Below are positions 11,658-22,641 of a stretch of 64,000 nucleotides of DNA, one piece after another (within the stretch, counting starts at the first letter, position 1; each line of letters begins with the position of its first letter). The notes beneath the pieces are model-generated. The model did no database searches. It worked only from the letters and a program-made list of their open reading frames with translations, and had not been told where the DNA came from. Source of the DNA: Nemertoderma westbladi (lineage: Eukaryota > Xenacoelomorpha > Nemertodermatida > Nemertodermatidae); the NCBI GenBank assembly GCA_032718475.1, contig JAUCBJ010008794.1, forward strand, positions 1-64,000, in the 5' to 3' direction. The translations under genes were made by a program, and so were the position numbers.

Positions 11658-13754
11658 TTAGGCATTGCCTTCTATTGGAATGGAAATAGGCGTCAATGTA
11701 GTCGGTGCCTGCATTGACAGGTGTGCAGGTGTTAAAGCAAACTGGGATTGTTTGTCATCGGGTACTAATACTATTGGTCTAGTATTTAGTATTGCCTCGA
11801 TTTCAACAAACAATGTGGTTAGTTGGTCGTCTGTCAAGATGTGGTGTACTGGAATGACCTTTGCCATGGCTGTTTTAATAGATCTTATCAGTCTCTCCCA
11901 GACTCCGCCTCTCCATGGACTATCTGGAGAATTAAACTTCCAAACAATCTTGTAAGGACGTAGTTCGTTTGAGATTTGATCATGATCTAATTTCTTAAAG
12001 GCTCTAGCAATTTCATTTCGAGCAACAACAAAGTTTGTACCTTGGTCTGAGTACAAGCATTTTACTAATCCGCGTCTAGCGATAAATCGCCGTAGTGCTA
12101 GTATAAAAGCGTTGGTGGAAAGATCCATCACACGTTCAATATGAACTGCCCTACTGGACATGCATGTGAAAATCAGTCCCCAGCGTTTTACTAGTATACG
12201 TCCACGTTTCGTATGTATGGGACCAAAGCAGTCAATTCCAGTCTCTGTGAAAGGTGGTCTGAATGCTTGTAGTCGTGCTTGTGGAAGTTCACTCATTTCT
12301 TGGGTACTTATTCTAGAATGTACCTTTTTACAAATAATACACGTACGCGTCACTGAACTTAGCGCTTTACTGGGTCTAATTAATACAAATCTTGTACGTA
12401 AGTAGGAAAGATAGTGGTGTCTTCCAGCGTGTTTCAGATGTAAATGTGCGTCCAGTATCATTGCACGTTGTAATTTGTGATGTTGTGGTATTATTATTGG
12501 GTACCTAAAATCAGTATTAAAGTCAATGTTTTGAAGCCGAGATTTATGACACATTAAGCCATTATAAATTATCGGACTCCAACTCAATATTGGTGACGAC
12601 TTGATTGGTTGACCTTGGCTTATAGATGTGAATTCGCGTGCAAAATATCGCAATTGGTAATGGCGAATTAATTTAATTTCACATATGTTGATCTCAGTCA
12701 ATGTAAGTCGACGTGTAAAGTCGCGTTTGCCTTTAACGTATTGTACAAAACGTACAATCCATGCTAATTTTCGGCACGCGTTTGTCCAAGAATCTGTCAG
12801 GTTTACAATATGGTCGACGTAAGTATTTATGACGTCATCAGGTAAGTCAATGGAGAATTTTGAAGGTTTTGTTTTACTAGATGGGCCCACGGGTCCGCCG
12901 GTAGGTATTCCCTTGTTGACTGTTAATCCGTCCGGGTCTACGAGTAATTTATCCTTCTTCGCCTTCTTACCTTGATTGTCAGTACTTTGTGAGTCGATCC
13001 CTAATGGTGGTTTAAATTCTATGGGATCACTGGGTTTTGGTAAACTTATTTTTCTGCCGATATTTATCACAGGTCTCATCGTAGGTTGTAAGTTTGGTAT
13101 GTCTCTTGAGCGCAAAGTAACACCTGTATTTACATTTGTATAGGTACTACCCACATCTGTAATACATGAGGTTTCACTGTACTTATGGTTACTCAAGAGT
13201 GTCAAATTTGGTAGTTTGTCAATACAAGGCCACTCCAATAGGGAAACTGCGGCTTTACTGTTTGTCAAAACATTACTAATGTCTGGTAGAACATCTTGTG
13301 ACATGTCTGGTAAAATGTTTCGCTGAACATCCGGCGAAACGTCTAGTGACATGTCTGGCAAAATGTCTGGTTGACCGTCTAGTAACGTGTCTGGTTGACC
13401 ATCTGGCGATACGTCTGGTGAAGAAAGGCTCGCAAGTCTTCCGTTTTTAACTTTGTAAGTTATATTTTTCCTTTTCACCTTCGGTTTCTTCTTTAGTTTC
13501 GCCGTCGTCTTTTTCTTTGCTTTCCCTTTCTTTGGTTTTTTAATTTCGGCATCCTTAGGGATAGTGTTAGACTTGTTGTCGTATAGTGGCGGCCAATGTT
13601 GTGTTGCTCTTTGTAAGAATTGTGGTCCGTGTTGCCAAAATTTCTTGTTCTCCGGTTTACAGAACTCCTCAGGCATCATTCCTCTCGACGCAATATCAGC
13701 TGGGTTTTGTGGTCCGGGACAATGTCGCCAATCTTCCTTTATTGAATGGTCCAA
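11658..13754 (-). pseudogene. Element A pol: end of RNase H, linker and integrase core
   Basis: 698-codon frame. It opens at the RNase H end (WRHCPGPQNPADIASRG). A lysine-rich linker follows with a degenerate SPDVSPDGQPD-type repeat and NGRLASLSS, one of the palindromic-motif sites. Then comes an integrase with H2C2 zinc finger (HLKHAGRHHY ... CIICKK) and DDE signature (GIDCFGPI, YSDQGTNFV, WERLIRSIKTAM). It stops at 11658, where the 1.1-kb insertion begins. The first ~15 residues overlap the preceding frame in a different reading frame, so the junction is a frameshift. Known role of the family: integration of cDNA. Confidence 0.85.
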
Positions 13755-15832
13755 AATTTCTGCACTTCGCGTGGTGTCGTCACATACTTAGTAGGCATTG
13801 TCTTAGCCTTAGAAGTAATGAGCGATACATCAAACTCGTCTGAATCTACTTGTCTACGCAGATATGCTGTCACTCCAAAGCCGTTGTCACTGGCGTCGGA
13901 AAAACAATGTAATTCTAAGTCGTCAGGAAATGCCGTCTGTAATGGAAAGTACACCCGGGGTATGGAATAATCTTCTAGTGAAGACAATTGCGCCTCCCAA
14001 GTTTTCCATAAGTCCACTTGTTCGGATGAGATCGGTTCGTCCCATGTCAGTCCATCTTTCCAGATACTGCGCATGTATATTCTTGCTTGCAGTATTATTG
14101 GGCTGATAAAACCTAAGGGGTCGAACAATCGACTCAGCTTTGACAAGCAAGACCTCTTTGTCAGAGAATCCCCTTGAGCGTCCAGTCCAACTTTCACTCA
14201 AAAGTTGTCCGTGTTTGGGTCCCAAAATAGTCCCAACACTTTGGTCGTCGGTAGTGGTTCAAACTCTAAGTCAATGTCACCACCTCTACGCTCAGTCGTT
14301 TCGAATGAATTTACTAATTCGGCACTGTTTGAGGCAAACTTGGTGAGGTTAAAACCTCTGCCTGCTAAACAGTCCCGTAATTGATGTGCTACTGTTATAG
14401 CACGTTCTACTGTGTCACAACTTTGTAATTCATCGTCCACGTAAAAATCTTGTTCTACTATCTGGATTACCTCTGGGTCATACTTATGTTTCTGGTCCCT
14501 AGCGGTCTGCTTTAGGGTGTACATAGTACAATTTGGGCTGTCTCTGGCACCGAAAACGTGAACTTGCATTTGGTAAGTCGCCGGTGGTTGACTTAAGTCT
14601 CCATCCGGGTACCAGAGGAACCTCAAACTGTCTCTATCTCGCTCTAACGCTCGCACTTGGTGAAACATGGCTTTGACATCGCAAGTAAATGCTACTTGGC
14701 GTTGACGGAAGCGCATAATCACCCCCATGAGAAAATTATTCATGTTTGGTCCATCCATCAACTCACTATTGAGAGACATTCCCTCAAACAGAGCCGTGCA
14801 GTCGTTAACCACACGTACCTTTTCAGGTTTGTCAGGGTGTCTCACGTAGTGATGTGGCAAATAGTATGTCTGGTCTGTCACAATCTCCGGGTTAGTCATT
14901 CTGATAGCGTATCCTTTTGTCAAATACGTCTCCATCTGAGTATTATACTGCAAATGGGCTTTCTCGTTCTTTAATAAACGTTGTCGTATTGAGTTTAAGC
15001 GTCTTAAGGCTAGCGGATAGTTATTTATAAGTTTAGGAAGTTGGTTACGCCATAACATCCCTACCTCATAATGTCCGTCTCTCGTCTGGCGGATAGTATC
15101 TTCCATGATCTTTAAAGATTGTTTTTCTTGTTCCGACATATACGGTTCGTAGCTTCCAGGTTCGGCTGTATCTTGTTCCAACCATTTGATAGTTTTCTCT
15201 GTTAATTCTTTGTCCAGTGCAGCTTGTTCCACTTGACAGTTTCTTAATGCGTCGTCATCGACGGGTGTTGGTAAATTTATTGGTTCAGGTAGACTCGCAA
15301 GCCACCCAGTGTTATCATCTGTCGTTGATGGAACCTCTGCCTGACTCGTCTCCTTTTCAATCTCAACACTAACCTTGTGGATTGGCTGCTCTTTGTGACT
15401 TATCATACTCGCTACACACGTCGTACCTATAACGTTGTCGTGTTTTGTCGAACGTAGTGTAGTATAGTCTCTGTCGTGTGAAAAGGAATGAGTCAAAGTT
15501 CTAGTTAATAAACTACATGTACTTTGCACATTGTCTTCCTCATCACTTATATCTAGTGTGCGCACAGGCGCTCGAGTATACCAACCTATTGGAGTTCGAC
15601 AGGCGTAAGCGTTCCCTGCTACGACTACTGATGGTCTGGTTTCCCACACTTGATGTAAGTTGAATTGGTCTGTCCCGGTCAGCATTGCTACTGACCTGTA
15701 GTTAACAGGACATTCAGGTACACCAAGGTGTCTAAAATACTTACGGTCCTCTAAAGATTGTTCTGGCACTGGACCCAGTAGGTTACTAAAGTCCTTTGTG
15801 GCCGCAAAGGTTAAATCCTTAAAGGGTAGCAA
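13739..15832 (-). pseudogene. Element A pol: reverse transcriptase and truncated RNase H
   Basis: Two open stretches in the same frame (15832-14198 and 14197-13739), divided by one TGA at 14198-14200. RT features include FTCDVKAMFHQV and the catalytic FYVDDELQS. The RNase H start (LHCFSDASDNGFGV) has its first catalytic Asp. After SKAKTMPTKYVTTPRE the frame jumps to sequence that belongs near the RNase H C-terminus, so roughly 80-90 residues present in element C are missing, including the ELKAA and TDAL-type motifs. A copy of the palindromic motif encodes GWLASLPEP upstream of RT. The element cannot make a complete RNase H. Confidence 0.85.
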
Positions 15833-15848
15833 AGACCTCTCCTTTTCG

Positions 15849-16421
15849 CTATGTTGCGATTTTAGGAAGAAGAGTATCTAAGCTCAACTTAACTCTAGTC
15901 ACTGGTATTGCACGTTGTCCATGCATACTACTTACAGTATATTTGACGTTCTTACCTTGTCGAAGATCCGTCACGACGTCAGCTACCTTCTCATCCACAT
16001 AGCTGTGAGATGAGGCTGAATCTAAAATAGCGTAGATCTTTTTGCTCCATTTTGTGCCCGTAATCCTAACAGGAATTACGCTAAATCCCTTCAGTTGATC
16101 AGGCGTCAGAAGCGCAATCGATGGTTGTTCGTCTCCATCTGAGTATGCGTCTTCGTCTTCTGATTCTTCATCTGAAGACCCGGATTGTTCTGGGAAACAA
16201 TCCCAAATATGCGTCACAAAAGTTGGTGTTGTTTTTGATTGTCGCGTCTTGTATGCAGTATTGCATTTCGCTGCTGCTTCTGGGTGTTCCCTGGTGAAGC
16301 GTTTTGTCGGCGTATGACTATCCGTGTGGAGTAAAGCGTCATGGTTGCGTCCACAGGAAGGACAGGTGTCCGTATTTGTCCATATTTCCGTACATGTCCG
16401 TGTTGCGTACACCTCCAACAA
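15849..16421 (-). pseudogene. Element A: zinc knuckle remnant and aspartic protease
   Basis: 190-codon frame. CPSCGRNHDALLH near the start is the second half of a BEL-type zinc finger; the first half (CWRCTQHGHV) is in another frame just upstream at 16429-16214, so a frameshift splits the finger. A long acidic linker follows. Then comes a retropepsin-like motif, YAILDSASSHSYVDE (D-S-A with downstream V/D). The frame ends just before RT and the continuing RT sequence is in a different frame. The family's role is polyprotein cleavage. Confidence 0.75.
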
Positions 16422-16989
16422 GAATCCAATGGCCGTATCTGTAGCCGTCGTTCTTCTGAGTTTAACTCACGAAATAGTCAACATCCTCTTAACTTGTGAC
16501 TAGTATGCCGCTTACCTATCCGCTCGCAGTATTGACAACCGCTAAAGTCGGCATTTAGTTGCTGCCTAGTCTGTTTGATCCCAATGGGTGCGGACACTTT
16601 ACTACCGTCGGAAAATTGTTGGGTTTCTGTCGGTGTAGTGTAGGTGACCGTCCTTGTGGATGTTATCGGTGGTTTTTGTCGGTTAGATGATGGCAAGGTG
16701 ATTCCTTCGGCTACAATGTGTTGGTCCGTGTAGTTCGAACGAGTCTCCACCACTGCTTCCCTAGATATTAATAGGTACACATCCTCCAATTTCAAAAATC
16801 CACCCCTTTCTTCTCGCTGATACTCGATTTTTCTCCACTCCCTACGAAGTCGATGGTGTAGTCTCCCTATGATTTTTAATAGGACTGTAGGAGTGTTTCC
16901 GTAATCAAGCTGTCCAATTGAACGTAATGTCGTTATAGCGTTCTTGATTTCGTCAGCTAATTTCAGTAAGTCAATGGGTTTCGTAATAG

Positions 16990-17001
16990 CCCCCCCCCCC
17001 C
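16990..17001 (-). repeat. G12 run at gag frame break, element A
   Basis: Twelve C on the plus strand. On the minus strand the DUF1759 frame enters as AAG GGG... and leaves in a frame that soon stops. The downstream gag frame corresponds to one G fewer. Homopolymer sequencing error, slippage or real mutation cannot be separated here. Confidence 0.8.
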
Positions 17002-17785
17002 TTACAGAGTTCCTCTATTACTGACTTGGCCATACTTACTGTACCTCCGTAGATTGAAGTTAAGCGATCGTATGCTAATTCGAAGGCGTCTGGTACACCA
17101 ACAAAGGTCTCTGCTAGACGTTTTGGTTCTCCCGTCAGTGTTTGAAGCAGGTAGTTAAACTTTTCCCTTGATGTAAAAGCGCATGCCGCAATTTGAGATT
17201 CGATGTACTCTACGAATGTGTGCCAATGTTTTGAATTTCCGGAGAACTTAGGTGTTTGTTGCACCGGTAGTCCTTGCCTGGCTGCGAATTTAGCTATCTC
17301 CTCAGCTACGTTCAAAGTTTTGCGTCCTTGGGTGGCAATCGAGTTGATGTTCTCCCGTCTTGGCGCTTTCCTTTGATACGAAGTATTTCTTGAAAGTCGC
17401 TCCCTTTGCTGCTCCTTCGGGTGTCTAGTGTGTTCGAATTCTGTATTTCGCAAACTATCGGTTTGAGTTTCCTCTAAGCGTTCCTCGATCTGGGCCAACT
17501 TGTTAACAACTGGTCGCATTAGGTCGGCGAATTGTTGCGTGCTAATCGCGTCCGTTGGTTGTAACGCTTTCTGTGTTGCTGTATTTTGTGGAGGATTGTC
17601 TATAAAGGAATTAGTTGAACGCTCGCGTTTGCATTCATCGGCCGCCCCTGTTCTAAACACCTCGCGTTCCGGATAATCCGATTCGCTTGAAGTACTACTA
17701 TCACCTGGATACGGTGGCCGACGTGCTCGCGTCCGTTGTGTCGTCCAAATTCTAACATTCCGTTTCGGAACAGTGTCTACTGGTC

Positions 17786-17953
17786 TCCGTTGTTCGGTAG
17801 GCTCGCAAGTCTTCCTCGAAGTTGTAGATTGCGATGTAAACTGGTTAAGCGGTCGCGTGTCTACTGGTCTCCGTTGTTCGGTAGGCTCGCAAGTCTTCCT
17901 CGAAGTCGTAGATTGCGATGTAAACTGGTTCGGTGGTTGCGTGATAGCGTTTG
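17786..17953 (-). repeat. 84-bp tandem duplication in element A gag
   Basis: Two adjacent 84-bp copies, nearly identical, encode a duplicated 28-residue block. Each has the motif 'taggctcgcaagtcttcc' (17798-17815 and 17882-17899). The length keeps the frame open. Confidence 0.85.
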
Positions 17954-18097
17954 AGTCCAAAGTCCTCGTAGGTCTAAACACGATTGGGTTTGCGTAGTGC
18001 GTGACAGGTTTAGGCGTCGAAGGTTGACTCACCTGGTTAGTCGTCAGTAGTGCAGGTCCGACCAATAAACTACTACGATCGGTAATCGGCGGGTTAC

Positions 18098-19669
18098 TTA
18101 CCTTGACTTTCGGAATAGGCGATGACATTGCTCTCGGCGGTATAATCTTGTCCGGAATAACAAACCTGTGCTCCGTCGCACCATGGATAGGAGAAATATT
18201 ACTACTACAGGTGCTCCTACACTTCCTTCCTTTATTCGTTCCTGAATTTGGCGGTGCCTTACCTCTATCCGGTCTAGGTCGTGTCCGTCTCGAGATCTCA
18301 TCGATCGATCGCGGGCTTTAAGATCCAGATCTTCCTTGGCATTGGCTAATTCTCTCGCCTTCTTTTCGAGTTCGAAATGAAGTTTACACTCTTTCTCGCG
18401 TTGTTCCGTTTGTTGTTGTTGCGCCTCAAACTCCGCTAGTCGTATAGCTGATTGAGCCTTTATTTGCCATTTTTTCATCTCGGCTCTCGCTTCTGAAACT
18501 AACCTTTGTTCTTCCAACTCCGCTGCTCGTCGCTCCAACTCAGCTGTTGCTGCTTGTCGCTCCAACTCAGCTGTTGCTGCTCGTCGCTCCAAATCGGCTG
18601 CTGCCGCTTGTCGCTCCAACTCAGCTGTTGCTGCTCGTTGCGCTAACTCGGCTGTCGCTGTTCGTTGTGCTATTTCTAGCTCTAACCTTTCCATCTCAGC
18701 CGCTTCTAGTTCAGCTGCTTCTTGTAGATGAGAGATTCGCGCAACATTTGCTACACGTAGTTTCTCTTCCTCTACTGCTGCTTGTACCATTAGCAGTTGG
18801 GTTTGCTCCTCAATTTCCTGTCGTTGTCTGTAGAATTGCTGCTGTTGTCGAGCAATTTCTGATGTTACCATACTTACCTCACCAATTTCGCTGCGAATAC
18901 TTACCAATGATTGATCCAGTATTCCCGGTGCCAGTTCGATTTGTGCGAGTGAAGTTTCCCTCGTAGCCTCCGGCACGCTTTCCCAATCTCCGACGTCTTC
19001 GCCGCACATACGTAAGTGATCCGTCAGATGTTTCAATTGTCCATCCAGCCTATACAATTCCTGTTCTTCCTCGGGCTGTAATAACTCGTCGGAAACTGAC
19101 TCACCTAGCAACTGGTCCGCTTGTTCGTGTTGTATCTGTCTAACGGTCGTCTTAAACTGAGTTAGTTTCTCCCTGGCGATCATTAATTTCTCGAGGATTC
19201 TAAGTTGAGTGTCCGCATCCTGTCTTTGTCTAGCTAAATCTTGTAGACTGATTAGGTTATCTACGGACTTATGTACTTTACTTTGTACTCTAACCTGTAG
19301 GGTATAAAACTCGAACCGAGACATCGGAGCGGTCAACTCGTCTAATATGCGTTGGCCTTCTCCAATGCTCCTGGTAATATGCGCCATGTATCCTCCGACG
19401 CTTCTAACAACGCTCTCTTGGCTTCCCACTGAACTTACCATGTCCGTTTCCCTGTGTCTAGGTTGCGGAACAGTTAGAAAGTCCTCGGTCCTGCCGTCGC
19501 CTCGTACTACGGCATCCGGTACTCCCGTTGGATGTACTGGTGACGCACACAGTGTAGGTTCGGTAGGCTTGCGAGTCTTCCCCTGTGGTTCTTCCGCTAC
19601 TGACTTATCCGCGTCACATGAGTCATAGTCGGTAGGTGTATTCTTCGTATAGTCTTGTTTGTCACTCAT
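18098..19669 (-). pseudogene. Element A gag N-terminus: long coiled coil
   Basis: 523-codon frame, first ORF after the 5' LTR. Residues ~1-120 are low complexity. Residues ~120-440 are strongly helical and charged, with repeats of the type AATAELERRAATAELERQAA, then KEDLDLKARDRS. It points to oligomerisation. The last ~35 residues are in the wrong frame: the sequence continuing into the next gag ORF is in another frame near 18210, so a frameshift divides them. Elements B and C have comparable coiled coils at the same place. GKTRKPTEP near the N-terminus lies on a palindromic-motif site in a frame different from the GRLASL copies. Confidence 0.75.
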
Positions 19670-20754
19670 TTCGGTAGTTGTAAGTCAAGTAAGATGTGAG
19701 TGTCAAACTATCAAATTTACCGTATTTATATCAAAACGGTACTAATTTCAGTCATATAAAATTAGCCTACCGGCCGATTTTATAGCAAATGGATAAAATT
19801 AGCCTAGCGGCCAATTTTATAGCAAATAAATGTCACGGAATAAGTATATAATAAAATTAGCCTATCGGCCAATTTTATAACAAATAAAATCGGATAATGA
19901 TATACGTTATCAAAATATAAATCAAACACAAATAATTACGGACTATTTTCAATTTTATTTCAATTTATTATTTATTTATTTCCATAGATTGCATAATGAT
20001 TGACGTGGGCCCCATAGCATAGCTAGTGTAGGGCACCACGTTAATCAGCATAATGAATGCACTACGTAATATACAATACACATTAATTAATTAATGAATA
20101 CGCCTACCGTAGATACTGCCTCAACAATGCGCATCCAGCAAGACTGGTTATTAGTGTTCACATTGGCGCCGCACGACACAGATGAGCTGGATTAGCCAGA
20201 CTAGTTCAGCAATAAACAAAGAAATCGTACGCAATGCATAAATACTTGAGACAGTAGAACCCACAATAATTTTAACTAATATGGTAATGCCTAACTGATT
20301 TATGCAACTTTTCGAACTTACCCACTCCAATAATTCTCCAGAAAAACATATTCCCAGATACAAACCGGACGTGAACCTTTCCGTTTCCAGCGTTGCGGAC
20401 GAAGTGCGATTTTCCCAACCAAAATTGTTGAGTTATCTATCTCCCAAACTCGCGAAACACGGTCTTGCTCTCGTTACAGTCTAGAAATGAGCTCTGAATT
20501 CTGAAAAACAAAAGAGTTTGGTTTTACTTTTACAAAAAAATTTTTGTACCGGTACAATATGGTATTTAAACCCTTTTAAACACCGGTATTCAATTCCAAA
20601 TATTTTACACACGGTTTAAATCTAAATTTTATTCAAAATTAGCACTTAGTAGCCAATCAAATACAAATTTTTACCTCAAAATACAAAATTTTCGAATAAT
20701 TATTGTCCTACTGAACTATAGTTTAGTAAAACGTATTCCTACTGTGAGCAACAT
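19670..20754. promoter_or_regulatory. 5' leader of element A with three hairpin repeats
   Basis: About 1.1 kb between the 5' LTR and the gag start. Three near-palindromes of form ATAAAATTAGCC...GGCCAATTTTAT lie at 19756-19783, 19793-19820 and 19851-19878, each able to fold with a 12-bp stem and one or two mismatches. No primer-binding site starting TGG was recognised next to the LTR end. The rest is AT-rich with no gene. Confidence 0.55.
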
Positions 20755-22501
20755 AGGTCATATACCTACTGTTGGAAGAGACAGTAACAAATTATACCGC
20801 AATATCCTACTGTAAAGTTTGTGAATCAAGGCATAATCCAACCTTCTCACCAAAACAGTAAACTCTAAGTCAGCGAACCTATTGCAGTATTGGTCTCTTA
20901 TAACTGGTGAGGCAGAAGACAGTCTACGAGCGGACAAACTTTGATAAACAAAATCCCGCGCAGCGAATCGTAATAATCGTGCTGACTCACTGACGGACTA
21001 AAAGCGCTCGTATACTTTGCCGCGGTGTGATTTATATGGTGGGTGAGAGAGACGCTAGCTACAAATATAACTAGCAGCAGGCAAAGCCGCGGTATGGACA
21101 AAATATTTTATATATTTCGAGGTACAAATAATTCCTAAACGCGTGTGTGTGTTTTGATTCAGGGTCAAATTGATTTTGTAATCCTTCATATAATATCATT
21201 TACTGGGTCCGGTGTACATTTTACAAATATTCTAAATTTTGGTAGTTTGTAGGTCTAATACTTACAAATGATAAGGCTCCTTCCCCTTTTGTGTATTTCC
21301 AGGACTCAAATTCAGGCATAAGGTTAATACTACACCCAGAATTCGGCAATTTTATTTACCAGGTCCCTAATACTAAGAAGAAATGTGTTAGTTTACTACA
21401 GTAGGCGTACAGTTACAAATAGCTAGCCTGGTTCCTATCTAGAATTTTGGTTACCTAGGTGGGCTTGGTAACTTCTTATCAGGATGTCGGCAGGGACACG
21501 GTAGGTGTTAGTATCCCTAATAGCCTTAATTTATATGCGCCTAGCAGTAAACTGCCCTACCGCCTGAACGGTATAATCTTAATTCAGGGAAAAACACAGT
21601 AACCCTCTCCTGGCCTACAAGCTCCAACGCAAACGATGAACACCGTGTACTACTGACAAGCCACCAGCGCACCTATACCCGGCAAATGAGTTAGGCGTAC
21701 AGTTTTGCTGCACCCTACCAATGTGCATGCCGTGTAATGGTGTGCCTGTGTCCTATCTGTGTACTGGTATATCTCTGCCTATCCTCTCCTCCCGTAGGAA
21801 TACGAAGGGTTTCCGCGGGTTTTCCTGAATAAAAATAATACGGTTCCTAAATTTAAATTTTTGGCGTACAGTGTGTCGCTACTTCTACCTTCGATCTCAG
21901 GTCTTATACTTAGGTAACGAAGCATCAAACGCTGTCTAACCTTTTAGGCGATGGGCGAATAACGAATCAGTATTGTGGGTGGTCTCCTGTCTACATTCCT
22001 CCGATGTTCCCGTTCATTGCCGTGGCCCGATGTCTAGCCTGCAATCCTGTCCCTCAGTTGGGTTCACCGTGGTGAAACATGATAAAAAAGGGCAGATATA
22101 GCGATAATTCTGACTTTATTACAGATAACCAACAATTATATTAATACAAACAATGTAATCTGAAATAACTAATTATATCTGAGAGATGAATAACTAATGA
22201 ACGAAACCGGACCTTTTATAGCAAATTTGTGCCGCTAACAATCTAGACAAATCTAGATTGTTCTATGAGTTCCATTAGGTTTTTAAAGATAATCATTGGT
22301 CCAGCAAACATATAACTTGCACGACATTGGTTACTGTCAAATAACTGCAATCATATTGGTTAATCTACCTTGAGCAAATGCAATTTAATCGTAGCGGTTA
22401 ATTCAAATGAGTTGAAATTTAGCACAAAAAACAATTCGCACCTGCTAGGATTTGAACTCAATACCTACTGAACGATTTTCCAACGCATAACCGACTGAGC
22501 T
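20755..22501 (-). repeat. 5' LTR-like repeat of element A
   Basis: Partner of 739-2607 without the MITE. It has the TATA box (plus 22213-22220) and AATAAA signal (plus 22115-22120) in the same layout. Few single-base differences between copies suggest recent insertion or gene conversion. Confidence 0.7.
22437..22501 (-). repeat. tRNA-derived end of the second A LTR
   Basis: Same as at 2542-2607: B-box-like at plus 22448-22459 and A-box-like at plus 22491-22502, minus-strand sense. Confidence 0.6.
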
Positions 22502-22526
22502 AGGGCTGGGGTAAGATAGCCTGATC

Positions 22527-22641
22527 GGAGGGGGGAAGAAAAAATGATAACAAAGGCGGAAAAAGAGGGGCAAGAGAAAAGGGGAAAAGAAAGGAAAGGA
22601 GAAAAGGAAAAGAAGGGAAGGGAAAGAAAAAGTCAAGAAAG
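22527..22641 (+). repeat. Purine-only-like tract (~115 nt)
   Basis: Almost entirely G and A on the plus strand, starting just past the edge of the LTR. It could form triplex structures; no other role is visible. Confidence 0.7.

Larger units (their letters stand above)
16478..18128 (-). pseudogene. Element A gag: DUF1759-like core
   Basis: Two frames (18128-16971 and 16795-16478, the second open from the G run). They join at a 12-nt G run (plus C run 16990-17001) where the reading frame breaks. Residues ~280-375 of the first (PKFSGNSKHWHTFVEYIES ... LTSIYGG) match the BEL/Pao gag region DUF1759. The second continues that domain (DLLKLADEI..., WRKIEYQREERGG, KLEDVYLLISREA) and ends at the first CxxC. 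The N-terminal part is low complexity and holds a 28-residue tandem duplication (NQFTSQSTTSRKTCEPTEQ...), each copy carrying a palindromic-motif site. Confidence 0.8.
739..22501 (-). mobile_element. Element A: BEL/Pao-type LTR retrotransposon with nested insertions
   Basis: Two long direct repeats (739-2607 and 20755-22501) bracket a minus-strand gag-protease-RT-RNase H-integrase cassette and a third ORF. Gene order, the H2C2 plus DDE integrase and the DUF1759-like gag place it in BEL/Pao. It is about 21.8 kb, far above the usual 5-9 kb. The excess comes from ORF3, the long LTRs, a foldback insertion (2608-4913), a MITE (1675-1793) and an insertion in pol (about 10480-11640). Coding regions carry several stops and frameshifts plus an RNase H deletion, so it is not autonomous. 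I found no matching target-site duplication and no TG/CA ends, so the outer boundaries are less secure than for elements B and C. Confidence 0.8.
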
